Source of the DNA: Prosopocoilus inquinatus
Taxonomy: Eukaryota > Arthropoda > Insecta > Coleoptera > Lucanidae
Assembly (NCBI GenBank): GCA_036172665.1
Contig: CM069877.1
Coordinates: 27,553,001-27,617,000, forward strand
DNA: 64,000 bases
Direction of reading: 5' to 3'
Shown here: positions 20,014 through 31,100 of the stretch, piece by piece
Numbering within the stretch: position 1 is the stretch's first letter
Layout of the letters: every line of letters begins with the position of its first letter
Notes under the pieces: model-generated
Databases searched by the model: none
Told to the model about the DNA's origin: nothing
What the model saw: only the letters and a program-made list of their open reading frames with translations
Made by a program: the position numbers and the translations under genes

Positions 20014-21050
20014 CAAGGTGGGCCAAAAGAAATCACCCTATTTGAAGATGCTCTTATTTTTGCAAATGGCGGCCAATGTCAAATCTGTTTTGACAGTTGT
20101 GAACTAGACAGATGTAGAATACAAGTGAATAAGCCATGGAGCGATACACTACCCAATGACGCGGAATAATGGTGTCTATTTTTTTGCGTAACAATTCGTC
20201 TGTGGTGTTGGCGCAGCGCGAATTCCGTCGCCGATTCCCCGGTCGTCCGACACCGACTGCGCAAACACTGCGCCGTTTGGCCACCAACCTTGAAGAGTAT
20301 GGGAACACACGAGACGTTGCCAAGAGTGGCCGGCCCCGGAGCGCCGGTTCTGCCGAGAATATCGCCGCTGTTGCTGATGATGTCGATCTGTCGCCAGAAA
20401 CATCAATCAGACGCCGTGCCTCGCAATTAGCCATCAGCCGGTCGTCCCTAAGGCGAATTTTGGTCAAAGACCTGCGCATGTTCCCGTACAAAGTCCAGTC
20501 CGTGCATCAGCTGCTGCCCGTCGACCGCCAAACGCGTGTAACTTACGCCGAAGCCATCCTCAATCTCGAGGACGAAGTGGACGATTTTTCGACCAAAATC
20601 ATAATGAGCGATGAGGCTCATTTCCACCTCAGCGGGTACGTGAACAAGAAAAACTATCGCTTCTGGGGCACCGAAAATCCACGAGTGATGCACGAGGAGC
20701 CATCACACCCGCTCAAAGTGACTGCATGGTGCCCTGTTCACGCTGGAGGAGGCATCGGGCCATTTTTTTTTCGAGGACGCCGCTGGTCAAACGACAACAG
20801 TGGTCGGTGCGCGCTATAGGGCCATGTTAACCGAGTTTTTTTCTGCCGCAATTCAACGAATTAGGACTGGAGGAACCCGTATGGTAATCAATTGTGACGG
20901 CGCCCGTTTGACCGATATCATCTTCTCGACTTGACCAATAAAATTCTAAAGGTTCAAATAAACATAATCAAAAAACAGAATCGATGTTTTTCATTTAGAA
21001 AAAAAAATGAGAGCCAAACAACATCGGATGACTTCTTTTGGCCCACCTAG
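20014..21050 (+). mobile_element. mariner 1, internally damaged
   Basis: TA dinucleotides (20012-20013 and 21051-21052) flank inverted termini that read C(A/T)AGGTGGGCCAAAAGAA(A/G)TCA from each end. The 1,037-bp element is short for a complete mariner and has lost the end of its transposase. Confidence 0.88.
20169..20940 (+). pseudogene. mariner 1 transposase, truncated
   Basis: The 216-codon frame has the N-terminal helix-turn-helix region (TAQTLRRLATNLEEYG, RRRASQLAISRSSLRRIL) and the first DDE Asp in MSDEAHFHLSGYVNKKNYRFWG. After a T-rich frame change near 20770, it continues as YRAMLTEFF and INCDGA, the second Asp region. It then runs straight into the 3' end, so the third catalytic residue is missing. 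It cannot make active transposase. It represents a different lineage from mariner 2. Confidence 0.85.
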
Positions 21051-21224
21051 TACATACCCACCCTATCTCACTGGAGTTGGCCGGCGACGCCGAAACGTCT
21101 GTCACGGCGATCACTTGCAGATACCTAAGCAGGTAGGTAGCACCTCACCGAAACACACCTCCACGTGCCAATAATCAGTTTTTTCCGATCAAAAACCACG
21201 TCGTAGTAGAAGAATTACATAATG

Positions 21225-21545
21225 TGGAAGACCCCTAACTTTCTGAATATACCACATAATAGCCAGACTATAGCTTTGATATATACATAACTGAACAGAC
21301 TCCTCCTACGAAACCGACGAAAATTTTCAGTTAACAGGCTCGGAGACCCCGTCAACCTAAACTCAATCACAGGTAAACCAAAGTTGCCTTTCATAACAAT
21401 CCCCAGGTTAAATTTACAAATTCTAATTGATAGCGGAGCCTCCAATTCAATTATGAATCCCGGACCTGCACACACCTATTTCCAGACACACATTTGCGAA
21501 AAACTTTTTACTGTTAAAAGACAATTACAGACAATAAAAACATTA
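21225..21545 (+). pseudogene. Gypsy protease remnant
   Basis: In shifting frames, EDP-LSEYTT near 21235 is followed by a frame reading NSITGKPKLPF. The retroviral aspartic protease core LQILIDSGASNSIMNP follows at 21415-21462. It continues the gypsy gag cut at 18860. A mariner transposase begins about 21551. Confidence 0.75.
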
Positions 21546-21550
21546 AATAT

Positions 21551-22530
21551 TTGAGCGAACAAGACGGAATTCAAATTCTTATTATGGTTGGCTTTGGTGA
21601 TAAAATACGTAGCCATGAAGAAGCCTGTCAATTGTTCAATGCAGAAAATGCAAACCAAACACCGATTTCGCGATCAACGGTGAGCAAAATTGTGGCAAAA
21701 ATCGCAGAAACTGGCAGTGTGAAAGACAGACCCAAACAAGGTCGTCCAAGAACTGAAGAAGGTACTAGGCTGAACATTATCTTGGAAGTTCAAAACAACC
21801 CCCACACTTCAACAAGAAACATTGCCAGAGATAATGCAGTCGACTTTTCGACAGTCGCAAAGTACTTGAAGAAGGAAAAACTTCATCCATATAAAGTCCA
21901 TCTCGTTTAGGAACTGAATGAAGATGACTTCGACCGTCGAAACGAGTTCTGTGAACAATAGATGCTACGATGCGATGAGAATCCCGAATTTCTCAGTAAT
22001 GTGCTTTTCAGCGACGAAGCAACTTTTAAAATAAACGGTCAGGTGAATCTCCATAATTGTAGATATTGGTCGGGCGAAAATCCTCGATGGGTTCGTTTAA
22101 ACGCTGAAAGATATTTAGATTTTCTAAGATTTGACCTCGTGCCAGCATTAGTAATACTGTTTCCGGACGAAGCCAATCCTGATGCGCCTCATCCCAGAAT
22201 CTAGTTCCAACAAGATGGAGCACCTGGCCAGCATGTTCGCAGGTATCTCGACGAAATTTTCCCAGGGAGATGGATAGGACGAAGGGGAACAATTGACTGG
22301 CCTGCCCGCTCGCCAGATCTCACCCCACTTGATTTTTTTCTATGGGGTCACGTGAAATCAAAGGTGTACACAAATAAGCCACATGACTTGGATGACCTGA
22401 AAACTCGCATTTACGAGGAAATTCGCAATATTGACCCAGAGACAATACGACGTTCCGTACAAAGTGTGTACGTCAGTCTTGGTCAATGTCAAATAGCCAA
22501 CGGTGGACAGTTTGAATACCTCCGTTGATA
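21551..22530 (+). pseudogene. mariner 2 transposase, broken
   Basis: The first frame (21551-21907) has an N-terminal DNA-binding region (ILIMVGFGDKIRSHEEACQLFN, NPHTSTRNIARDNAVDFSTVAKYLKKE, HPYKVHLV). After stops it resumes with LFSDEATFKINGQVNLHNCRYW (first Asp). A short deletion follows, then FQQDGAPGQHVRRYLDEIFPGRWIGRRG (second Asp), and WPARSPDLTPLDFFLWGHVKSKVY (third catalytic position, D). At least four stops or shifts are present. The element probably ends near 22904 at a ccacaccctgtata terminus; its 5' terminus is not recognisable. Confidence 0.87.
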
Positions 22531-22904
22531 TTTTATCTAATTTGTTGATATTTTTTGATTAGTTTATCATTTTTTGATTAGTTTATCATAGGAATAAAAT
22601 TTTAATTTTTTTAAATTCGAAAGTATTTTTCTCCAAAAAATTGTTATGTAAGATACCAAACTTTTTATACCGTTATATGCACAATGGAATACTTAACGAC
22701 AAGGGATAATAAAAGTCTGATGCTACCATTTGAAAAAACTGATGACGTCACACCTGGATGCAATCAGATGGCTACAGAATGAAATTCACTATGTCATAAA
22801 ATGCACGGGACAAAACTAAAATCGACCTGTTTCAGGATTTTTTCATCAAACCCAAGATAACAGAAATATGAATTTTGTTTCATACTTTATCCACACCCTG
22901 TATA

Positions 22905-23255
22905 ATGAAAAACGAAAAGAGGAAGGAATTATTGCCCTTTTATGAACAACTATTTCACGAGCATTTAAGAAAAGGAAATGAAGTATTAAATAAAATAAAT
23001 AAACATAAAGAATCAGATGTCGAAGTTAAAAAACCAATAGTTTACTTCACTAGGCAAAGGGTAAGAAAAACCGACCCATATTACAACAAGGACAACGTAG
23101 CATCTATTATTAAAAATAAAATTGAAATTATAAGGGAAAGCTCAAACAGACCCGCGAATATTCATAAAAGAAGAATAAAATGCGTCAAGAAAAATTTTTC
23201 TTTGCAGATGGATCCTGACGAGCCACAGCCAGGGCCTTCGCGTAGAAACAATTAG
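22905..23255 (+). pseudogene. Gypsy integrase C-terminus
   Basis: The frame gives LLPFYEQLFHEHLRKGNEVLNKINKH, then VRKTDPYYNKDNVASIIKNKIEII and NIHKRRIKCVKKNF. This resembles the tail of errantivirus pol. Its closing residues include a Pro-rich DEPQPGPSRRN segment. It lacks the catalytic core, which was lost together with RT and RNase H. It overlaps nothing and directly precedes the env remnant, as expected. Confidence 0.65.
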
Positions 23256-23363
23256 GACCAATGGCTATTATACTGAAAATCTAGGAACCGCGAAACTATA
23301 CCATCACTCACATAAGTTTTATTTTAATTTTAATATTAGTATGTTAGAGATAAGTTTAAGATA

Positions 23364-24045
23364 TTAAATAACCTAATTATTCTGGACTCAAGAAGCATTA
23401 ATACGTCTAATGAACAGCTAGTTGATGTCTTAAGAGAAAACTGCAACGAAATTGAAAGTCAGCTAGCGAAATTAAAATACAGTTCCGAGCGTGCCCTTGT
23501 AAACGTTCTAGGAACCGTAATAAATTACATAACAGGTAATCCCGACGATGATGACTTGAATGAAATTAACAACATAAAACTCTGTATCAAAACCAAGAAA
23601 ATATAGTCAAACATATAAGTAAACATACTTCCTTTGCTAATCATATTACAGAAAGGTGTTATAAAGATTTATCAAAAATTCAGGCAAATTTAAAAACGTC
23701 AGTCAAGGCTCTAGAGGAAATGAGTGATGTTCTTGAAGTAAATATAGCGATTCAATATAATAATTATCTAAGCTTAAAGCTTCTCTATATCCTCCGTAGT
23801 ATAGAAAGAACAATCTCGCATCTTCAGAAATTTCGAAATTATCAACCACTTAAAATTAATTTATAATCGAAATGAATTACCAGATTTAGATTCTATTCAC
23901 ATTCTTAAAGTGTTAAAATTTTCTAAGTTCCAAGTAGTTTCGGTAAAAGACACCGTAACGTGTATTTTGTACAGGCGGACTACGCGAGAATTCCTACCCC
24001 CTTTAACTCCTTTATTTTTGATTTCAGGAAAAAATGTTTAATACA
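23364..24045 (+). pseudogene. Gypsy env-like remnant
   Basis: Peptide in two or three frames resembles errantivirus envelope protein, which is related to baculovirus F fusion proteins. A segment SSERALVNVLGTVINYITGN (23488-23547) corresponds to the area after the cleavage site. After a shift near 23585 a long helical region follows (NIVKHISKHTSFANHI, KALEEMSDVLEVN, LLYILRSIERTISHL). A last piece near 23880-24000 contains DLDSIHILKVLKFSKFQVVSV. No membrane anchor or 3' LTR is seen. The gene is non-functional, with several stops and shifts. Confidence 0.6.
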
Positions 24046-24479
24046 AAACTTATAGAATCGAATAATTGTAAACTTAAATAAACCAAATAAATTAAATCAG
24101 ATTTGTTGAGTTGAATGAACTCTTGAAGAAGGAAGTACAACCATGGGAATCTTTTAAAATATGTTGTTTTATATGTTTTATATTTCGCAAAGTCTGCAGC
24201 TTACATTACATTACATGAAATGGTCAACTTCACTACCGTCTGCCTGGTGAACAAAAAAACTCTGACTTCTTTCCCCCCAACTTTATTGAACACAAAAATG
24301 AAATAACCGCTCAGAAGCACTTTACTGACTTGATCCCACGTCGCCCAATCAATCCCCCACAATCAATCTTGTCCACTCAGCAAAGTGCTCCGAGTAATAA
24401 TTACAATAAATTATATACATTCCCTTAGCAACAACCTCCATGACTTTACTTTCTTTTATTACTAAGAAAATTAAAGCCT

Positions 24480-24995
24480 AAAATTCTATACCGGGTGTCC
24501 CGCGCCATGTGCTCAACCTTCTAGAATCTTCATTTATTAATCGATTAACCTGAATTTTGGAGACAATAAATTAAACAAAAAATGGGATTTTTCGACATGC
24601 CGCTAGTCGTCATAGGACTTCCGGTTTCGGCGGAAGTGAAATCAACTTTCTTATTTTAAATGGAACACCCTATATATTTTTACATATTTAAAATCTACGG
24701 ATCATTACGAGTCAGAATATGTATCAGTTGATAATTTTGGATTCCATGACAACGAAAAAAAAAACTTTTTTAGTTTTCAATATAGAAAGCTATGAATCGC
24801 ATTTTTTCAATTTAATGCGATCAAGTGTTTCGAGAAAATCACTCCTTTGATGGTATTTTAATTTTTAACATTTTTACAGTATTTGAAATTTTCATTAGGT
24901 CTTAACTCATTTTCTTCGATAAAACCTCATGTTTCTTAGCTGAGTTCAACAGAACATTTTTTCCTGAGTACGATGATACCAAATACGTCATATTC
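24480..24995. repeat. MITE-like insect repeat
   Basis: The segment has a start-type motif ataccgggtgtcccgcgcc (24490) and a second motif aaatggaacaccctatatattttt (24658-24681). They bracket a conserved-looking core (ttccggtttcggcggaagtg). Such gggtgtccc and acaccctat ends are frequent in insect non-autonomous DNA elements. There is no coding content. The flank 24046-24480 holds nothing recognisable. Confidence 0.45.
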
Positions 24996-25059
24996 TCTTT
25001 GAAAATAATTTAAAATAGAGCATGTCTTATTGAAATTTTACACTCCCTTTATTTCAAAT

Positions 25060-26023
25060 GACTTTTACAGTCAGGAACATTTAGAGATCACAGAAATATT
25101 CTTGATGTTGATATGCACTAAGATGACTAGATACCAACCGAGAAAGATTTTTTATCCATATGTAATGGTAGTTTATCGGTGAAGCTCTGCTTTCATCGTA
25201 ACTGTCCTGTATTGAAAACAATTTCACATGTTTTGATTGCTTTGCTTTCGTAAGGTAACAAAGTCTCTCATAACTTTTTCTTACCTCTTTTCTCCAATAC
25301 GTAAACATTAATCGACAAACCGTTCTGCTGTTCAAAACGTGGAATCTGCTTTATGGTCATCGGCATCGTGATATTTTTTTAATTTAAAACGGATGAATAA
25401 TGTGGGTACGATAACATGTAATCAGGATGAAGTGTGTAGAGCACTGGATGAAGTACTGACGTAACGGCCCACGCAAAGCATGCATCTTCGTTGTTTTTTT
25501 ACGTTGATGCATGCTGTTTTATGTTTAATATATTCAGGAAGTTCAATATATGATGACCCTGGTTGAAGCACGAATTTATTAATGTTAATGATTAGATTGA
25601 TGATTTTCGACAATGCCCATCCACTTTCGCGTTCACGTTGAACCAGTTATCGATATCGGTGGTGTCACGGTATATCGGTGTGTTCTTGCTGCTAATGTAT
25701 TTCTCCTTGGTAATTTCTCTGTCACCTTTCTTAATTATAAATTCCCCGCAGAGAGTTGCGTTGATCTTAAACGCCTCCTCGTTCTTTAAACCGTTCTTTA
25801 TGCGTCTTCGAAAAAGTGCTGACGCATCGTCCAGAAACGATCCGATATCTTTATGATTTAAATTCACAACGACTCCGGTCCTGATTCGACTTTGGAAGGC
25901 AGCCTTCATTTCCTCCCATTTAACTCGATCTGCTCGCCTTCTTTTCCGCACACTCAAATATCTACCTACACGCTGATTCACTTTAATCAATGTGCGATAA
26001 CTTTTAATTTTTGCAATGCACAT
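25060..26023 (-). pseudogene. Polinton/adintovirus DNA polymerase B, N-terminal fragment
   Basis: From the Met at 26023 the frame gives WEEMKAAFQSRIRTGVVVNL, then SSKNTPIYRDTTDIDNWF. A shifted frame follows with INKFVLQPGSSYIELPEYI. Then come SYPHYSSVLNLKNI-type and FEQQNGLSINVY-type pieces (about 25410-25340), and finally YIWIKNLSRLVSSHL followed by a Cys pair region (25160-25070). This order matches the N-terminal part of protein-primed polymerases in arthropod Polintons as I recall them. The polymerase catalytic core is absent. Several frameshifts are present. It lies back to back with the Fic gene copies, sharing a short intergenic stretch near 26023-26100. Confidence 0.68.
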
Positions 26024-26099
26024 GATTACATGCTTCTTGGAGCTGATGGATATATCGTTTCTTCGCCGAAGTAAGTCATTGAGAGCATGCAGATTTTTA

Positions 26100-26260
26100 T
26101 TGCATAATTTTATGCTACTCTCAGCATCATTAATATTTAGAACATTTGATATTGCTGAGAATCCTTGGTGGAAAAATCACCATTCCAGTCCTCAAAGAGT
26201 GAGTGAACTACTATAACGGATCAACTCCTTACGTGAAACTATAAAAAAGCTAGTGACAGT
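26100..26260 (+). pseudogene. Fic gene 5' fragment, first copy
   Basis: The phrase FDIAENPWWKNHHSSPQRVSEL, one stop, then INSLRETIKK matches the start of the downstream Fic gene (26491 onward), base by base with few changes. Similarity ends after about 26260. It is a partial duplicate about 400 bases upstream of the second copy. The interval 26261-26490 is AT-rich with nothing recognisable. Confidence 0.68.
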
Positions 26261-26633
26261 ATATTATTGTGTATTATTTATGAATTTCCAATAATTTATA
26301 TAAATCTTTATCAAAGTCATTCTTCGCAGCGGTTCTCACAGACGTATTAAATCGATATACGGTTTCAATCATGCTGACTGATTAAATTTCAACGTGCGAT
26401 GAATTTTAGTTAATACGCGTTAGTAACTCGAATTTTTCCTGGGGTAAATTAACGAAGTAAGTTATAAGTTATTGAAGTTAAATAATAACAATGTTACAGA
26501 GAACATTTGATATTACTAGTGTCGTAAATTTACCGGTAAATTATATAATTAACTATATTACTGAGAATCCTTCGTGAAAAAATCAACATTCCAGTCCTCA
26601 AAGAGTGAGTGAAATACTAGAACGGATCGACTC

Positions 26634-26835
26634 TATGTTGTGTAGTGGACTGTATCAATGTATATTTTTTACGTTTTTAAGCTTTTTATTTTGTCGAACA
26701 ATATAAGTACATTAAACGAGTTGTAATGATAAACGTGATGCTTCTTCCGAAGCGTCTGACGAAGTGTCATTTTTTTCTGTGTAGGTAGCGCCTCGATCGC
26801 GACTCGGTCCCCTCTCTTGCACAGGGTACGGAACA
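26634..26835 (-). repeat. BEL/Pao 3' LTR
   Basis: On the minus strand it runs from TGTTCC to CAACATA. It shares all but three bases with 32252-32453. The integrase ORF ends inside it at 26712. Confidence 0.93.
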
Positions 26836-28064
26836 TGCCCCCGGCCTTGGAAGGCTTCGTAAACGGGAAGCGGACACAGCCTGACAACGGCACGTGAGAT
26901 GATTCCATCGGTGGTTCTTATGGAGGCTACTCTTGGAATACCATCCTGTCCATATGTAAATTGTAGGATTCTTCCTAAACGCCACCTTGAGGGGGGAAGA
27001 TTATTGTCCTTGATAATAACTAGTTGTCCTAGTTGCAAGCTGCCTCGGGTTTTCTTCCAGCAACGTCGCTGTTGGAGCTCATTGAGGTATTCTCGACTCC
27101 ATCGGGTCCAAAAGTGCTCATGCAAACGTTGGAGCAGTTGATACTGAGATAAACGATTTTCACTGATGTCCTCAGTTGATGCTTCTGGTATGGACGACAT
27201 AGGTCTCCCAATGAGGAAATGGGCGGGAGTAAGTGGAGTTAGATCATCCGGGTTAGACGTCAAAGGAGACAGGGGACGTGAATTGAGTACTGATTCAATG
27301 CGGATCAATAAAGTTTGAAAATCAAAAAAAAACAAAGAATGATTATTTATTACTCGTTTGAGATGATACTTTAAGCTTTTTACGCCGGCTTCCCAAATCC
27401 CGCCGAAATGGGGAGAATTAGTGGGTATGAAATGCCATTTTATGCCAATATTTGAAACAGAATTACAAATGTCATTACTATTAGATTTAAGAAAATTTTC
27501 CAGTTCCGTTAAGTCTCGATTAGCTTTAATGAAATTGGTTCCGTTATCGGAAAATACTTCAGACGGTTTACCACGTCGACTGATAAATCGAAAAAAAGCT
27601 TGAAGAAAATCATCTGCACTTAAAGACAAGACAATTTCTAAGTGAATCGCGCGTGTTAAGAAACAAACGAATAAAGCTACCCAACATTTTACGGGTCTGC
27701 AACCTCTTCCGCGTCTATCCTTCATTAAAAAAGGTCCTGCATAGTCTACGCCAACCTTAGAAAAAGGAGTGGTTGGTCGAACGCGTGCTTCGGGCAAATC
27801 TCCCATAATGGGCTGAATTTTTTGTGCATCGTACCTGGCACATCTTACACAATTTCTTACTATTTTTCGGCAAAGGTTTCTGCCAGAAATTGGACAAAAA
27901 TGGTCACGAATACTGGACAAAAGTAATTGAGGCCCAGCGTGAAATAATTTCAAATGTTCATTTTCTAAAATAAGCGTTATTAATCGATGATTAGGTAGAA
28001 GTAAAATTGGGTGTTTTTTAGAATAGGGACAATCTGAATTAGTTAATCGCCCGCCTACGCGCAA
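26712..28064 (-). CDS. BEL/Pao integrase
   Basis: The zinc-binding domain (HLKLFHAG, CRKIVRNCVRC, residues 33-75) is followed by the rve core. The catalytic residues are in VDYAGPF (about residue 105), FSDNGTNF (about 170) and the WEAGVKSLK region (about 215). The family-specific DUF5641 follows: LTPAHFLIGRP, RSREYL and GQLVIIKDNNLPPSRWRLGRI. The frame is fused to pol in the intact family. Here a one-base change in a GGGG run near 28128 puts it in a different frame from the RT ORF, and this ORF therefore begins at an internal Met. All domain motifs look intact. Confidence 0.93.
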   Translation of the reverse strand: MRVGGRLTNSDCPYSKKHPILLLPNHRLITLILENEHLKLFHAGPQLLLSSIRDHFCPISGRNLCRKIVRNCVRCARYDAQKIQPIMGDLPEARVRPTTPFSKVGVDYAGPFLMKDRRGRGCRPVKCWVALFVCFLTRAIHLEIVLSLSADDFLQAFFRFISRRGKPSEVFSDNGTNFIKANRDLTELENFLKSNSNDICNSVSNIGIKWHFIPTNSPHFGGIWEAGVKSLKYHLKRVINNHSLFFFDFQTLLIRIESVLNSRPLSPLTSNPDDLTPLTPAHFLIGRPMSSIPEASTEDISENRLSQYQLLQRLHEHFWTRWSREYLNELQQRRCWKKTRGSLQLGQLVIIKDNNLPPSRWRLGRILQFTYGQDGIPRVASIRTTDGIISRAVVRLCPLPVYEAFQGRGHVPYPVQERGPSRDRGATYTEKNDTSSDASEEASRLSLQLV

Positions 28065-28125
28065 AATATCTTGATTATCTAGAAATGGGTGTAAACTTAA
28101 AATTTTACTATTGGATGACAGCTGA

Positions 28126-31100
28126 TCACCCCTTTTGAGCGCTGTGTAGTCTGTATAAAATTTGCATGATTTTTATTAATTTGAAAAAACCTTCATTCAG
28201 TTCATTGACTGTTAAGGAAAATAAATTTCGATTTTTAGAATCTAATTTACAATTTTTTAGGAATCTAAGAACATAAGCGAAGACTCGCTTTAATTGGTTT
28301 AAGTTTGAAAATCGTTCAAAGGAAAACGTACATTGAGTTGAAACTGTGAGACACAATTTTCGTTTTTCTGGGATTTCAACTACCGTATGGTGAATAGTAG
28401 GCCATTCGTTATCATGTTTTAATAACCAAGAAGGTCCATGAAACCACATTTGGGACTTTATTAATTGTTTAGGTTCGACACCACGTGAAACTATGTCCGC
28501 GGGATTGTCCGATGTAGGAACGTGTTTCCATTCACAGGAAATTGTCAATTTTTGTGTATCTGCCACACGATTGGCTACGAATGGTTTTAATATATTGGGC
28601 TGTGTTCTTAACCAGGCCAATACAATAGTTGAGTCAGACCAACAATAGATTTTGTCGATTTTGCAATTGACAGATTTTAATACTTTAGAAATTAGTTGAG
28701 ATAATACCAAAGCTGCACACAGCTCAAGGCGTGGCATCGTCAAAGTCTTAATGGGTGCGACTTTGGACTTTGCACATAACAAATTTGAAGTTCGTTGATC
28801 AAATGAATTTTTTGATACAATATAAATGCAAGCACCGTAACTGCTTTCTGAAGCATCTGCGAAACCATGCAATGTTATTTCCGTTGGATTATCGCACGTT
28901 ACTTTGCGTGGTATTACTATGTTGTTTAATTCATCCAATTCAGATGAAAATTGTAACCAAGATGTAAGTATGTGTTGTGGTAAAGGTTGATCCCAAGTGA
29001 CGTTTTCTGACCAAAGACGTTGTAGAAGTACTTTGGCGATTATTATACAGGGACTCACCAAACCTAATGGGTCAAAAGTGGTCGCGATTTTGGAAAGCAT
29101 TACTCGTTTTGTAATTGGATTACGACTTATATTCACAGTATTCCGTATTTTGAACGTCAAAATGTCGTCGTTAATGTTCCACGAAAGTCCTAATGTTTTG
29201 TTAATCTGTTCCTTACTAAGGGAAAATTCAATGATGTTTGAGTTGTTTTTAGTATCCAATCCGCGTAACGCGTTTGGTTCATTCGACTTCCATTTTTGTA
29301 ATTCAAAGCCGCGTTTTAATAGAACTTGTGAAATCTTTTCGCATATGTAATTTGCTTCCTCTTCTGTGTCAACGCAAGTCAATAAATCGTCGACATACAT
29401 ATCGTTTCGTATAATATTCGCAATATTCGGCAAGTCATTTTCGCATTCGGTTGCTACCTGGTGTAAACAGCGTATGGCTAGGAATGACGCGGCAGTAGTG
29501 CCGTACGTCACTGTATTTAATTCGTATGTTGTGATTGGTTCATCTGGGCTTGCGCGCCACACGATTTTTTGTAATTTACGTTGATCGGGATTTACCAATA
29601 CTTGCCTGTACATCATTTTTATGTCACTTGACAAAACAATACGACGCATGCGGAAACGCAATATGATTGACAATAAGTCTTCTTGTATTATGGGTCCTGT
29701 CATCTGCAAATCGTTCAAAGATAGACCAGTAGATATTACTGCGGACGCATTAAATACTACACGTAATTTTGTTGATTCACTTGATTCCTTTAATACCCCG
29801 TGGTGAGGCATGAAATATTCATATTGAGATTCGTTTAAATTATTATCCGTAATCTTAGTCATGTGACCTAGCTGCTCGTATTCGGTTAAAAAATCCGTGT
29901 ATAATTTTCTTAATGTTTCGTTTGACATAAGTTTTCTCTCGAGTGATAAAAAACGTCTGGTTGCCATTTCTCGCGATTCGCCGAGTTTATTTGGTGATTC
30001 TTTTAACGGAAGTGATACTACATATCTACCGTCCTCGTTAGTCGTTAAATGTTGTACGTAATGTTGTTCACACGCGTATTCTTCAGTTGACCATGTTTTG
30101 CTAGTTTCGATTTCCTCAACCTCCCAAAATTTGGACAGTTGCTCCTGAATTGAAATATTTGAACTTAAATAACAATGTGATGTGTGTTTGGGTACCGCCA
30201 TGGAACCTGCCACAATCCATCCTAGACGTGTGTTTTGTAATATGGCAGTGTTTTGTCCGAGTTTAATTTGTCCCGCATTTAATAATTGCCAAAACGCATC
30301 GGCACCGATTAATAAATCTACCGCTTGAGGTATGAAAAAATTCGGATCTGCTAAATCTACGTTATTGGGTATGTTTAACATCTTAATATCGATCAATGTA
30401 CTTGGTATGTCAGCTGTGATTTTATCTAATACAAAACAGGATAAATCGAATGAATATTGATTATTTGTTGCCTTTATGTTTATGTCGCATTTGCAATTTG
30501 CATAGGATAATTTTTCGTTGATACCCGATACCGCCAGTTGACATTTTGTTTTTCGTAGTTTCAATTTTTCGCAAAGTTCTGTCGTTATGAAGCTGGATTG
30601 CGAACCGCAATCCAATAACGCGCGTGCAATTAAAAAACGCGTGTCCCCTTTTTTGCTACGCACCTGTACACTTGCCGTGGATAAAACTGCGTGTTGTGTT
30701 GTTGTTAAGGTGCAAGTCGTAATTTCATGCGCTTCTTTCGAATTCGTATTTTCTACCGCATAATCGTCTCTTTGACCAACCGCGATTGTCGCCTTTGTTA
30801 TATCTCGCGTTTCGTGTAAAATTGTGTTGTGTTTATTACCGCATACCTTACAACCTGACCATCTACAATCTTGGCTTACATGATTTCGTTTTAGACAATT
30901 TCTACATAATCGTAGTTCCTTAACTTTGAGATTTCGCTCTTTGATTGATAGTTTTAGAAATTCTGGACAGTAAAATAAGTAATGATCGCCTTTGCAGTTA
31001 AAACATAGATATTTCGATTTTGGTGCTTCCGTAATCTCGCTTGCTTCTGTATTGCTTACAAGTCCCCTTGTACAATTGTTATTTTGTTTCGCATTTTCGT

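Larger units (their letters stand above)
18862..21224. repeat. Unclassified GC-richer repeat inserted in gypsy, carrying mariner 1
   Basis: This 2.4-kb block (1.3 kb without its mariner) begins ctctgttaccgttc and separates gypsy gag from protease. It has a GC-rich centre (19370-19560), short reuse of tttacg near 19305-19350, and several A and T homopolymers. Its last 100 bases (gacgccgaaacgtctgtcac, 21088-21107) recur in the triplicated unit at 38898, 41845 and 44792. A similar start (ctgttacgttcgg) and texture occur at 34912-36480. No ORF shows a known domain. It could be a LINE or Penelope-like leader, or a non-autonomous element. Confidence 0.5.
17860..24045 (+). mobile_element. Errantivirus-like Ty3/gypsy element, fragmented
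   Basis: The pieces occur in retroviral order. There is a 5' LTR end with TATA (cctatataaagg, about 17889) and a primer-binding site TGGCGCTGCGAACAGGA at 18034. Then come gag (18241-18860), protease (about 21225-21545), integrase C-terminus (22905-23255) and env-like sequence (about 23364-24045). RT and RNase H are absent. An unclassified repeat with a mariner (18862-21224) and a second mariner (21551-22904) interrupt it. No 3' LTR is recognisable. Confidence 0.75.
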
